The translations under genes and the position numbers were made by a program. From assembly GCF_030695065.1 (NCBI RefSeq), contig NZ_JAUYTR010000009.1, positions 248,001 to 312,000 of the forward strand: 64,000 nt of DNA, in the 5' to 3' direction. This DNA is from Sediminibacterium sp. (GTDB lineage: Bacteria > Bacteroidota > Bacteroidia > Chitinophagales > Chitinophagaceae). The notes under the pieces were generated by a model that saw only the letters and a program-made list of their open reading frames with translations, did no database searches and had not been told where the DNA came from. Every line of letters begins with the position of its first letter. Position 1 is the first letter of the stretch. Shown here one piece after another: positions 15,544 through 23,967 of this stretch.

Positions 15544-16650
15544 ATGGATGACATTTTATTATTAGACGCAATTGAAAGATATCTCAGCGGAGAAATGAGC
15601 CCTGAAGAGCGTGCTTATTTTGAGAATCTACGCAATACTACCCCTGAAATTGATCAGATGGTAGTAGAGCACAATATGTTCTTGCATCAAATTGCCGACT
15701 ATTCTGCGAATATTCAAATCAAGCAAACTTTACACGAGGTTCACCAAAACCTTTTAGAGAGAGGTGACTTAAATGAAGGAGGTGCTTTAAGCCCTAAAGG
15801 AAAAGTAATTCAATTCTTTAATAAATATAAAAGAGTCACCGCTATTGCCGCATCTGTTGGCGGGGTAATTGCTCTATTCATCAGTGGATTAGCAATGTAT
15901 TTCTCCACTGCAGTGAACGATCCTAAATTAGAGCAACTAGGTAAAGATTTAGAAGTTGTAAAGAAAAACCAACAATATCAAGGGGATATTATTAATGAAG
16001 TCACTTCTAAAATTCCAATTAATGCAAGATTACTAAGTGGTGGATCAGGATTTTTAGTAGATGTAAAAGGATACATTGTTACTAATGCCCATATTCTTAA
16101 AGGAACTGGTGCCATTGTGGTAAACAGTAAAGGGAAGGAATTCAAGTCTTCTATTGTTTTAATAGACCATGTTAAAGATTTGGCCATATTGAAAATTAAT
16201 GATGAAGAATATGAATCCATCAAGTCTATTCCTTACACCATTCAAAAAAACAATTCCGATTTAGGAGAAGAAATTTTCACTTTAGGTTATCCAAGAAACG
16301 AAATTGTTTATGGAATGGGCTATTTAAGTGCAAAATCAGGTTTCAATGGAGATTCACTTTCTTATCAAATTCAAATTAGCGCCAATCCTGGTAACTCAGG
16401 CGGCCCAGTATTCAACAAGAATGGCGAAGTAATTGGAGTTTTAAGTACAAAGCAAGCGCAAGCAGATGGTGTAACGTTTGCAGTGAAGTCAAAAAATATT
16501 CATTCAATTATTGAAGATTTAAAGAAAAGTGACACTGCATTTCAAAGAGTCAAACTTCCTAATAAATCTACTTTAAAAGGGGTTGAAAGAAAAGTTCAAA
16601 TCAACAAATTAGAAGACTGCGTATATTTTGTAAAAGCTTACGGAAAATAA
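15544..16650 (+). CDS. Membrane-anchored HtrA-like serine protease with anti-sigma-like N-terminus
   Basis: 368 residues from ATG 15544 (a TTG frame at 15529 would overlap the sigma gene). A GGAGAG lies in front. Residues 1-60 (AIERYLSGEMSPEERAYFE) look like the cytoplasmic helical domain of Bacteroidota anti-sigma factors. One membrane segment spans about 98-122. Residues 165-330 are a trypsin-fold domain with His183 (VTNAHIL), Asp212 (VKDLAIL) and Ser285 (PGNSGGPV), so the triad is complete. No PDZ domain is seen. The topology places the protease in the periplasm and the sigma-binding part in the cytoplasm, within one chain. A stress signal sensed by the protease could thus act on the sigma factor. 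Confidence 0.85.
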   Translation: MDDILLLDAIERYLSGEMSPEERAYFENLRNTTPEIDQMVVEHNMFLHQIADYSANIQIKQTLHEVHQNLLERGDLNEGGALSPKGKVIQFFNKYKRVTAIAASVGGVIALFISGLAMYFSTAVNDPKLEQLGKDLEVVKKNQQYQGDIINEVTSKIPINARLLSGGSGFLVDVKGYIVTNAHILKGTGAIVVNSKGKEFKSSIVLIDHVKDLAILKINDEEYESIKSIPYTIQKNNSDLGEEIFTLGYPRNEIVYGMGYLSAKSGFNGDSLSYQIQISANPGNSGGPVFNKNGEVIGVLSTKQAQADGVTFAVKSKNIHSIIEDLKKSDTAFQRVKLPNKSTLKGVERKVQINKLEDCVYFVKAYGK

Positions 16651-16666
16651 TAACATTTAATAAAAT

Positions 16667-16705
16667 AAAAAGGTCTCAGCTGCTAAATGTAACTGAGACC
16701 TTTTT
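16667..16705. terminator. Intrinsic terminator
   Basis: Stem AAAAAGGTCTCAG / CTGAGACCTTTTT between the protease gene and the convergent nucleotidyltransferase gene. Symmetric A/T flanks allow use from both sides. Confidence 0.9.
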
Positions 16706-16731
16706 ATTTGAATTTACTTGATTGATTATTT

Positions 16732-17631
16732 CTATTTCCACAAAGAGGCAGGATATACCTTATCTGCCACCAATTGACTGATAGCTGCTTGCACCCCTGG
16801 TGCATCTTCCTTATAAGTTACGCCAAACCATTGGGCCGATGTAGGCAATACTTTTAATACCCCTTTACCAGATTGAATAAACTCGTTGGCTGCATATGGG
16901 ATAAAAAACTCCGACTTTAACTCTTGACCTTTAGCGGCTAAAAACTCAATGAACATATTTTCACATATATCAATAAAAGCGGGTGAAAAACAAAAATAGT
17001 TCATACTCACTAAGCTGGTTCCAGGCAGTGGCGTTTTACCATTTTCGTCTTCAAACACTATCTCACCATTTTCACGATATATTTTAGTTCGCTCGTTAAT
17101 TTCGGTCAAATTATTATTGGTATCAGCAGTACAAACTCCTCTACTTACACTTCCATTCTCACTCAAGGTTTTTTGCAACTCATACCCCAATAATGCAAAT
17201 GTAGTATCGTTACAAGCCGTTGTTAAGAAATTAAATGCCTTATGAAAAGCATCCCGGCCATAATAGTCATCTGCATTAATAACAGCAAATGGCTCATTTA
17301 CTTTTCCTTTGCAACACAATACAGCATGAGCAGTACCCCAGGGTTTTGCTCTATCAGCTGGTATTGCATAACCATTGGTGAAGGCTTCTAAATATTGATA
17401 AACATAATCGGTAGCAATTTTTCCTGCCAACTTAGGTTCAAAAATTCCTTTGAACTGATCAGCAAACTCTTCGCGTATAATAAATACAACTTTACCAAAA
17501 CCAGCTTCAATGGCATCATAAATGGAATAGTCCATGATGGTTTCTCCATCTGGGCCAAAAGACTGTATTTGTTTCATGCTTCCATAACGGCTGGCCATTC
17601 CAGCTGCTAAAATTACAAGGGTAGGTTTCAT
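16732..17631 (-). CDS. NDP-sugar pyrophosphorylase-like nucleotidyltransferase
   Basis: 299 residues. The N-terminus has the nucleotidyltransferase signature in the form LVILAAGMASRYGSMKQ, followed by INADDYYGRDAF with the metal-binding Asp pair. This fold transfers NMP to a sugar phosphate or similar. The glycine-rich loop lacks the classical GxGTRL spelling, so I do not name a substrate. Similar stand-alone proteins in Bacteroidota often pair with sugar kinases, but no kinase is next to it here. It has its own promoter-like element (17649-17676). Confidence 0.82.
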   Translation of the reverse strand: MKPTLVILAAGMASRYGSMKQIQSFGPDGETIMDYSIYDAIEAGFGKVVFIIREEFADQFKGIFEPKLAGKIATDYVYQYLEAFTNGYAIPADRAKPWGTAHAVLCCKGKVNEPFAVINADDYYGRDAFHKAFNFLTTACNDTTFALLGYELQKTLSENGSVSRGVCTADTNNNLTEINERTKIYRENGEIVFEDENGKTPLPGTSLVSMNYFCFSPAFIDICENMFIEFLAAKGQELKSEFFIPYAANEFIQSGKGVLKVLPTSAQWFGVTYKEDAPGVQAAISQLVADKVYPASLWK

Positions 17632-17648
17632 AACTTAATTTTACAATA

Positions 17649-17676
17649 CAAAGTTAAATCATTTAACATTGCAACA
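17649..17676 (-). promoter_or_regulatory. Promoter of the nucleotidyltransferase gene
   Basis: On the - strand TTG (17674-17676 or 17675-17677), about 18 bp, then TAACTTTG at 17649-17656, 17 bp before the ATG. Good match to the phylum consensus. Confidence 0.6.
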
Positions 17677-17688
17677 ATTGGTAATAAA

Positions 17689-18570
17689 ATGTTATTCGAT
17701 ATAAATAAAATAACCATCCAACAGCTCTCTAGTTTAGGAACTGAAAATATTAAGGTTTCTACACTTAGAACAGACTTAATTCATCCTATTGTAAGTGGGA
17801 ATAAATGGTTTAAATTAAGGTTTTATCTGGAGGAAGCAAAGCGGCTCAAATGCAATACCATCGCTAGTTTTGGCGGAGCATACTCCAACCATATAGTAGC
17901 CCTTGCTGCAGCTTGCAAAATAAACGGGTTTAAATCTGTTGGCTTTATTAGGGGAGAAATGAACAATTCACCCAGTTTACAAGAAGCAAAAGCATTGGGT
18001 ATGCAATTGCATTTTATTTCAAGAGATGCATATAAATACAAAGAAGTGGTGATGCAAGAATTTGCCCATAACGAATGGTTTTGGATCAATGAAGGAGGCT
18101 ATGGCATTAATGGGGCCCTTGGAGCAGCTACTATATTAACTGATAAAGACTGTTCTTCATTTTCACATATAATTTGTGCTTGTGGTACAGGAACTATGTT
18201 AGCTGGCCTTGTAATTGGATCGAATGAAAACCAATTGGTAACAGGAATTAGTGTGCTAAAAAATAATATTGGGCTAAATGATATGGTAACAGCTTTACTC
18301 CCACTACAAAAAAATAAATCTTTTACAACAATACACGATTATCATTTTGGAGGCTATGCTAAACATCCTGCTGAATTAATTGATTATATGAACCAATTAT
18401 TCAAAAGAGAACAAGTACCTACTGATATTGTGTACACTTCAAAACTTTTTTATGCTACAGAACAATTAATTAAGCAGCAATATTTTAACCCCAATTCAAA
18501 TATTCTAATCATACATAGTGGAGGATTACAAGGCAACAGAAGTTTAGCTCCAAGGAGCTTAGTTTTTTAG
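17689..18570 (+). CDS. PLP-dependent ACC deaminase / D-cysteine desulfhydrase family protein
   Basis: 293 residues, fold-type II PLP enzyme. The cofactor lysine is Lys39 in VSGNKWFKL, followed by FGGAYSNHIVALA (substrate loop) and CGTGTMLAGL (phosphate loop). Members split 1-aminocyclopropane-1-carboxylate or release H2S from D-cysteine; most bacterial members without plant contact act on D-cysteine. Sequence motifs seen here do not separate the two. Single gene; it shares a 57-bp divergent region with the nucleotidyltransferase gene. Confidence 0.85.
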   Translation: MLFDINKITIQQLSSLGTENIKVSTLRTDLIHPIVSGNKWFKLRFYLEEAKRLKCNTIASFGGAYSNHIVALAAACKINGFKSVGFIRGEMNNSPSLQEAKALGMQLHFISRDAYKYKEVVMQEFAHNEWFWINEGGYGINGALGAATILTDKDCSSFSHIICACGTGTMLAGLVIGSNENQLVTGISVLKNNIGLNDMVTALLPLQKNKSFTTIHDYHFGGYAKHPAELIDYMNQLFKREQVPTDIVYTSKLFYATEQLIKQQYFNPNSNILIIHSGGLQGNRSLAPRSLVF

Positions 18571-18598
18571 CCTTAAAAAAAATATATTTGCATTGACT

Positions 18599-19120
18599 AT
18601 GAAACAATTCAGCTTTATCCTAATTTGTTTACTCGGCTTGTTTAATTTAGCCCTTGGGCAAAAATCAAAATCTAACAAAACAAACAAAGCTGAAATTAGT
18701 CAAAGGATTTTCATCAAAAATAAATTATACAAAGAGCTTTCAGCTAGTGAATATAAAAAGTTTAAAGATTCCATCTTTGCCAATACCAAAGACACCCTAA
18801 CAAGAATTGGCAAAAGAACCTTGCAATTTTCACCGGCACCAATTGCACCAACCAACGTTCAAGTTCAAGACAATTGGATTCCATCCATGTATGTATTCAC
18901 TAATGCAAAAGGTAACCTAACCATTCAATTGCCTAATACCAACACAAAAAGGTACAGCCTATTTATTTACGATGGTAAAATATTGCTACATAATATTACC
19001 AATTTGCAAGAAGATTATTGGGTGATTGAAAAAAGTAATTTCTACCACAGTGGATGGTATAATTTTGAATTGTATTGCAATGGAGAATTGTTAGAGAGAA
19101 ATAAGTTCCTTCTTCACTAA
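18599..19120 (+). CDS. Secreted protein of unknown function
   Basis: 173 residues from ATG 18599 (a TTG two codons earlier is less likely). MKQFSFILICLLGLFNLALGQ is a signal peptide. The mature part has a basic start, then beta-rich sequence (LTIQLPNTNTKRYSLFIYDG, WYNFELYCNGELLERNKF) suggestive of one small beta sandwich. No family recognised. A TATATTTG box ends 8 bp before the ATG. The stop codon overlaps that of the convergent lipB by a few bases, so there is no terminator between them. Confidence 0.7.
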   Translation: MKQFSFILICLLGLFNLALGQKSKSNKTNKAEISQRIFIKNKLYKELSASEYKKFKDSIFANTKDTLTRIGKRTLQFSPAPIAPTNVQVQDNWIPSMYVFTNAKGNLTIQLPNTNTKRYSLFIYDGKILLHNITNLQEDYWVIEKSNFYHSGWYNFELYCNGELLERNKFLLH

Positions 19121-19845
19121 TCAGAATCACCCATTAGCTTACAAGGAAAAATGGCTTCAAAATGTTTCTTTACTCTATACTTTACTTCTTCAAAATCGAC
19201 TATTCGTCCTAGTTCTTGTGCTAAAGAAGTAACTTTTTTATTTTGAATACCACAAGGAACTATATGATCGAAATATGTGAGGTCTGTATTTACATTAAAA
19301 GCAAATCCATGCATGGTAATCCATCTGCTGCACTTAATGCCCATGGCACATATTTTTCTTTCCTTGCCTTTTATATGGGCATCTAACCAAACCCCTGTTT
19401 CTCCTGCACTCCTTTCGCCTTTTAAACCATAATCTGCCATGGTTTTAATAATTACTTCTTCTAAAGATCTTAAGTACCAACCTAAATCTGTTTTAAACCT
19501 TTCTAAATCCAAAATGGGATACCCTACCAATTGCCCTGGACCATGGAAAGTGATATCTCCCCCCCTATTTATATGAAAATATTCAATTCCTTTTTTTAGC
19601 CTATCTGATTCACTAATCAATACGTGTTCTTCTTTTCCATTTTTACCCAAGGTATATACAGGCGGGTGTTCAACAAATAATAAATGATGCAAAGTAGGTA
19701 TGGTTTCTGGGGCATTTAATTGCTGATTCCCAAATTTAAACGCCATTTTAATATCTGCATTTGCTTTCAATAAAGCTTCTTGCTGATCCCACACTTCTTT
19801 GTAGCTGCTTTTACCTAAATCCTTGAAAATGACTTCCTGCTCCAT
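19117..19845 (-). CDS. lipB: Lipoyl(octanoyl) transferase
   Basis: 242 residues. Moves octanoate from acyl carrier protein to the E2 subunits of 2-oxoacid dehydrogenases and GcvH. Motifs: NRGGDITFHGPGQLVGYPI (conserved His-Gly-Pro-Gly), the Lys in AMGIKCSRW, and the acyl-accepting Cys in HIVPCGIQNKKVTSL. It serves, among others, the pyruvate dehydrogenase whose E1-beta gene is in this window. The start is 28 bp from the divergent rluD start, with a TATTTTTG box ending 4 bp before the ATG. Confidence 0.93.
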   Translation of the reverse strand: MEQEVIFKDLGKSSYKEVWDQQEALLKANADIKMAFKFGNQQLNAPETIPTLHHLLFVEHPPVYTLGKNGKEEHVLISESDRLKKGIEYFHINRGGDITFHGPGQLVGYPILDLERFKTDLGWYLRSLEEVIIKTMADYGLKGERSAGETGVWLDAHIKGKERKICAMGIKCSRWITMHGFAFNVNTDLTYFDHIVPCGIQNKKVTSLAQELGRIVDFEEVKYRVKKHFEAIFPCKLMGDSD

Positions 19846-19873
19846 ACCACAAAAATAAAGTTAATTTTGCCGC
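19846..19873. promoter_or_regulatory. 28-bp divergent start region with two TAnnTTTG boxes
   Basis: TATTTTTG (complement, 19850-19857) faces lipB and TAATTTTG (19862-19869) faces rluD. Each box ends 4 bp before its ATG. No TTG element is seen at a normal distance for either, so the boxes could be chance in AT-rich DNA. The short region leaves no room for ordinary leaders. Confidence 0.4.
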
Positions 19874-20911
19874 ATGCAGATAGATACCGAATTAATTTCA
19901 GAAGAGCAGTCAGATGCCTTGTACGAACGCAAGATTTTTACTGTAGACAAAGGCCAAGAGCCCTTCCGAATAGACAAATGGGTACAGATGCATATGGAAG
20001 GAGCTACCAGAAATAAAGTTCAACAAGGTATTGAAGCGGGTTTTCTAACAGTTAATGGTAAAACAGTTAAAAGCAATTATAAGATAAAGCCAGGGGATGA
20101 AATCATTTTAATGAGTTTGATTAATCCTGAACATACCATTCTAAAAGAGGAACCAATTCCTTTGAATATTGTTTACGAAGACAACTTTCTAATGGTAATA
20201 AATAAACCGCCCAATATGGTGGTTCATCCTGGTGTAGGAAATTTTAGCGGTACTTTATTAAATGGAGTGGCGTATTATTTAAGACAACAAAATCCGCAAT
20301 TGAACGAAGAAAGTTTACCCCGGTTTGGTTTGGTTCATAGAATTGATAAAAACACAACCGGATTAATTGTGTTGGCTAAAACAGGTGAAGCAGCAGCACA
20401 TTTAGCCAAACAGTTTTTTAATCACACGGTTAATCGAAGATATACAGCATTGGTTTGGGGCAATATACAAGAAGAGGAAGGCACCATCAACGCACATATT
20501 GCACGACACAAACAACATAGAAAAATGTTTGACGCTTATCCTGAAGGTGAAACAGGAAAACACGCAATTACCCATTATAAAGTGTTGGAAAGATTTAATT
20601 ATGTAACCTTAGTTGAATGCAGGCTAGAAACAGGTCGTACACACCAAATACGCGTGCATATGAAACATATTGGGCACACTTTATTTAACGACGCAGAATA
20701 TGGTGGTGACAAAATTTTAAAGGGCACTATTTATTCAAGGTATAAGCAATTTGTAGACAATTGTTTTGAAGCATGTCCAAGGTGTGCGCTACATGCAAAA
20801 ACGCTTGGCTTTATTCATCCACATACTGGCAAAGAAATCTTTTTTGAATCGCCCTTACCAGCAGATATGGAAACTGCAATTGAAAAATGGAGACAATACA
20901 GCAAGGTTTAA
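19874..20911 (+). CDS. rluD: 23S rRNA pseudouridine synthase, RluD type
   Basis: 345 residues. An N-terminal S4 RNA-binding domain (RIDKWVQMHMEGATRNKVQQ at about 33-52) precedes the RluA-family catalytic domain. The catalytic Asp lies in HRIDKNTTGLIVLAKT, and RTHQIRVHMKHIGH is the family C-terminal motif. This layout is typical of RluD, which modifies helix 69 of 23S rRNA, though RluC-like targets are possible. In several Bacteroidota rluD is next to ddl and a PASTA gene; here those genes are about 30 kb away. Confidence 0.9.
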   Translation: MQIDTELISEEQSDALYERKIFTVDKGQEPFRIDKWVQMHMEGATRNKVQQGIEAGFLTVNGKTVKSNYKIKPGDEIILMSLINPEHTILKEEPIPLNIVYEDNFLMVINKPPNMVVHPGVGNFSGTLLNGVAYYLRQQNPQLNEESLPRFGLVHRIDKNTTGLIVLAKTGEAAAHLAKQFFNHTVNRRYTALVWGNIQEEEGTINAHIARHKQHRKMFDAYPEGETGKHAITHYKVLERFNYVTLVECRLETGRTHQIRVHMKHIGHTLFNDAEYGGDKILKGTIYSRYKQFVDNCFEACPRCALHAKTLGFIHPHTGKEIFFESPLPADMETAIEKWRQYSKV

Positions 20912-21028
20912 CATTTTGTTAGGATATCACATTGGATACTAAGCTTAATGATTTGATAAATAAAAAATGGGCATTACCATATATCAACAGTATTGTGCAA
21001 ATTTGTACAGATAGAAAATTTACACTAC

Positions 21029-22699
21029 ATGATTCGTGGAACAGCGCTTGCCGTCTTTTTTGGATGCGGAATTGGTTTGTCTTCATTTGCACAATCGGAA
21101 ATACCCAAGGGTTGGCATTTACTAGATTTAGAGAACAACCATGTATATGGAATAAGCCTAAATAAGGCATACGATTTTTTAGCTGCAAAAAACAAAAAGC
21201 CCCAACCAGTTATAGTTGCAGTATTAGACTCCGGTGTAGACACTACGCATGAAGATTTAATAAAAGTATTATGGAGAAATCCTAAAGAAATTCCAGGCAA
21301 TGGAATAGACGACGACAAAAACGGATTTATCGACGACGTTTTTGGGTGGAATTTTTTAGGGGGGAAAGACGGCAAGAGTCTTAAAAAAGCTGGGGATGAA
21401 AGAGCAAGGGTATTTCATAAATGGAAGAATAGATACCAGTCTGCATTTATAGATACGAACTTGCTTTCAAGTGCAGAAAAGTCACAATTTCAAATGTGGT
21501 CAAAAGCGGCAAAAGAACTAAATTTTAGTCAAGACGAAATGATGGACTTAATGTTCATAGAAGTAACAGCAAAAGCATTAAAAAGACACGATAAAATTCT
21601 ACGCCAAGAAATGGGGGTAGAGGAATATAATTGCGAAAAACTAGAAAAATTTGAGCCAATTACCAAAACTGCAAGAGATGCAAAATTGGGTTTTTTGACC
21701 GTTATGAAAATGCTACAAATTGATCCCGAGGAAAAAAACTCGAATGCGTTAAAAGAACTAGAGGAATACATAGACGGGAAGAAATCAGCATTTGAATCAA
21801 AAGACAATGCTCCTCCTAATTACAGAGCCGAAATAATTGGAGATGATTATGAAAATTTATTGGATAGGTTTTATGGAAACAACGATGTAATGGGGCCAGG
21901 ACCCACACATGGAACACATGTGTCGGGGATTATTGGTGCAACAAGAAACAACGGAGTAGGAATTGATGGGGTTGCGGATCAAGTAAAAATAATGACACTA
22001 AGAATTGTTCCAGACGGAGATGAGTATGATAAAGACATTGCATTGGCAATTCGATATGCAGTAGATCACGGAGCCAAAATTATCAATATGAGTTTTGGTA
22101 AATCTTTTTCTCCACAGAAAGCTTGGGTAGACAGTGCAGTTAAATATGCAGAACAAAAAGATGTATTATTAATTCATGCCGCAGGCAATGATGCAGAAAA
22201 CCTAGATTCAGTAGACAACTTCCCCAATCCATGGCTAAATCCATGGAAATCTTATGCAAAAAATTATATAACTGTAGGAGCTAGTAGTGACCCTAATTTG
22301 GGGCCGAGCATTGCAGCCGACTTCAGTAGTTACGGCCAACAACAGGTTGATGTATTTGCACCAGGTGTAAAAATCTATTCAACTATTCCCGGTGGGAACA
22401 ATTATGGTAATTTAAAAGGAACCAGCATGGCTACTCCAATTGTTTCTGGTTTGGCAGCCATTTTAAAATCCTATTATCCGCATTTGTCTGCAATTGAAAT
22501 CAAGAAAATTATAGAACAATCGGTTTATAAACCATCGGATGATGTCAAATGTTTAAAGCCTGGCCAAGAACAACAAGTTGTTCCTTTTAAAACATTATCA
22601 AAAACAGGTGGTATCGTAAATGCTTATGAAGCGGTTAAAATAGCCAATGAATACAAATTATCCAGTGCAATTAAACCCAATATTAACCCCAAAAAATAA
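21029..22699 (+). CDS. Secreted subtilisin-like S8 protease
   Basis: About 556 residues from ATG 21029; the longer frame from 20993 adds 12 residues ahead of a clean signal peptide (MIRGTALAVFFGCGIGLSSFAQ), so I chose the inner start. Triad: Asp67 in VAVLDSGVDTTHEDL, His294 in PTHGTHVSGIIGA, and Ser in LKGTSMATPIVSG; the oxyanion Asn is in HAAGNDAEN. About 185 residues, partly charged helix, are inserted between Asp and His blocks. No pro-domain or sorting tail is obvious, so the location is periplasm or outside. The DinB-like gene begins 2 bp after the stop. Confidence 0.92.
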   Translation: MIRGTALAVFFGCGIGLSSFAQSEIPKGWHLLDLENNHVYGISLNKAYDFLAAKNKKPQPVIVAVLDSGVDTTHEDLIKVLWRNPKEIPGNGIDDDKNGFIDDVFGWNFLGGKDGKSLKKAGDERARVFHKWKNRYQSAFIDTNLLSSAEKSQFQMWSKAAKELNFSQDEMMDLMFIEVTAKALKRHDKILRQEMGVEEYNCEKLEKFEPITKTARDAKLGFLTVMKMLQIDPEEKNSNALKELEEYIDGKKSAFESKDNAPPNYRAEIIGDDYENLLDRFYGNNDVMGPGPTHGTHVSGIIGATRNNGVGIDGVADQVKIMTLRIVPDGDEYDKDIALAIRYAVDHGAKIINMSFGKSFSPQKAWVDSAVKYAEQKDVLLIHAAGNDAENLDSVDNFPNPWLNPWKSYAKNYITVGASSDPNLGPSIAADFSSYGQQQVDVFAPGVKIYSTIPGGNNYGNLKGTSMATPIVSGLAAILKSYYPHLSAIEIKKIIEQSVYKPSDDVKCLKPGQEQQVVPFKTLSKTGGIVNAYEAVKIANEYKLSSAIKPNINPKK

Positions 22700-22701
22700 T
22701 T

Positions 22702-23211
22702 ATGCCAAAGCCACAGTCAGGAGAATATCCAACCTATTTTGAAGGATATATTAAGCAAGTTGAAGTAACCGATATACAAGAAGCGGTAAAACAATTGTCT
22801 CACCCACTCACCTACTTTTTTTTGAACCTTCCTGATGAAAAAGGGGACTATGCATATGCAGAAGGGAAATGGACGTTAAAAGATCTTATTCAACATATTA
22901 TTGACACCGAGAGAATAATGCAATACAGATTATTGAGAGTTGCTAGAAACGATTCAACCCCTCTCCCAGGTTTTGATGAAAACCTTTATGCACAAAACGC
23001 ACAAGCTAATACTAGAACTTTTATTGCGTTAAAAGAGGAATTTAAAGCGCTCAGAAAATCTACCGATTTGTTAATTAGCTCCTTAACAGAAACTCAATTA
23101 TTGAATAGTGGAATAGCAAGTGATAAAAAAGTAACTGCCAATGCTATTGCATATATTTTATTTGGTCATTTATTACACCACAAGAAAATAATTGAAGAAC
23201 GCTATCTATAA
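22702..23211 (+). CDS. DinB-family protein
   Basis: 169 residues, four-helix DinB/YfiT-like bundle. Metal-binding His are likely in LIQHIIDTERIMQYR and FGHLLHHKKIIEERYL. Members include thiol-dependent transferases, some using bacillithiol, and this genome makes bacillithiol (bshC in this window). That makes a bacillithiol S-transferase role a reasonable but untested idea. Starts 2 bp after the protease gene and probably shares its transcript; a strong terminator follows. Confidence 0.8.
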   Translation: MPKPQSGEYPTYFEGYIKQVEVTDIQEAVKQLSHPLTYFFLNLPDEKGDYAYAEGKWTLKDLIQHIIDTERIMQYRLLRVARNDSTPLPGFDENLYAQNAQANTRTFIALKEEFKALRKSTDLLISSLTETQLLNSGIASDKKVTANAIAYILFGHLLHHKKIIEERYL

Positions 23212-23217
23212 TAGAAT

Positions 23218-23257
23218 AAAAAAGTCCCGACTACTACTAGTAACCGGGACTTTTTTT
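23218..23257. terminator. Intrinsic terminator
   Basis: Stem AAAAAAGTCCCG / CGGGACTTTTTT with a 15-nt loop, between the DinB-like gene and the convergent yceI-like gene; usable both ways. Confidence 0.88.
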
Positions 23258-23280
23258 ATAATGAAATTGTTAACCAATAA

Positions 23281-23853
23281 TTACTTGGTAGCATAAAGGT
23301 GAACAGCAACCTGTACATCTTTGGCAATATTTCCAACTCCGTAATTAATACCAAACATGGTTCTATCCATTGCAAAGAAAGCTTCAGCAAACAAACCTTT
23401 TTCATCTGCACTACGAATAGCAGCTTTAAAGCTTACAGGAAGGCTAGCACCCTTCAAGTTTAAATCTCCTGTAATGGTTGCATTGGTATCGTCGTTATAA
23501 ACAACACTAGTGATTTTGTAAGTTGCTTCCCCAAATTTTGCAACATCAAAAAAGTCTCCAGACTTCAAGTGACCTTCTAACTTAGCACCTGCTGCGTCTG
23601 TTACTTTGATATTTGCTAAGTCAATAACAAATTCGCCACCAGTTACTTTACCAGCATTAACTTGAACTGATCCACTTTTAACAGTGAAAAAACCAGTATG
23701 AAAATCATTCTTCTTAGAACCTACCCAGTCAACGCGACTTTTTCCGGCTTCTACTTTATAAGTGATTACTTCTTTGGTACTAGTTGCACCAGTAAAAGAA
23801 TAAATGCCTGCTAAAAAAGCTGTACTTAACAGCGCTAATGCCATTTTTTTCAT
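23281..23853 (-). CDS. YceI-family periplasmic lipid-binding protein
   Basis: 190 residues with a signal peptide (about 1-21). The lipocalin-like YceI domain is recognised from YKVEAGKSRVDWVGSKK, FTVKSGSVQV, GHLKSGDFFDVAKFGEATY and MFGINYGVG. Members bind polyisoprenoid or other amphiphiles in the periplasm; physiological role is not settled. Single gene with its own promoter-like element 21 bp upstream and a terminator after it. Confidence 0.88.
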   Translation of the reverse strand: MKKMALALLSTAFLAGIYSFTGATSTKEVITYKVEAGKSRVDWVGSKKNDFHTGFFTVKSGSVQVNAGKVTGGEFVIDLANIKVTDAAGAKLEGHLKSGDFFDVAKFGEATYKITSVVYNDDTNATITGDLNLKGASLPVSFKAAIRSADEKGLFAEAFFAMDRTMFGINYGVGNIAKDVQVAVHLYATK

Positions 23854-23874
23854 GTTGATTTTTATTTAGAGTTT

Positions 23875-23903
23875 CAAAAATACAAAAATTAATGTTACAA
23901 CAA
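23875..23903 (-). promoter_or_regulatory. Promoter of the yceI-like gene
   Basis: On the - strand TTG, 18 bp, then TATTTTTG at 23875-23882, 21 bp before the ATG. Confidence 0.6.
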
Positions 23904-23967
23904 CAATTTTAACAAAAGGTTTAAATCTGCATCTACGATTATCTTATCTTCGCAAAAATTGTTCCAT

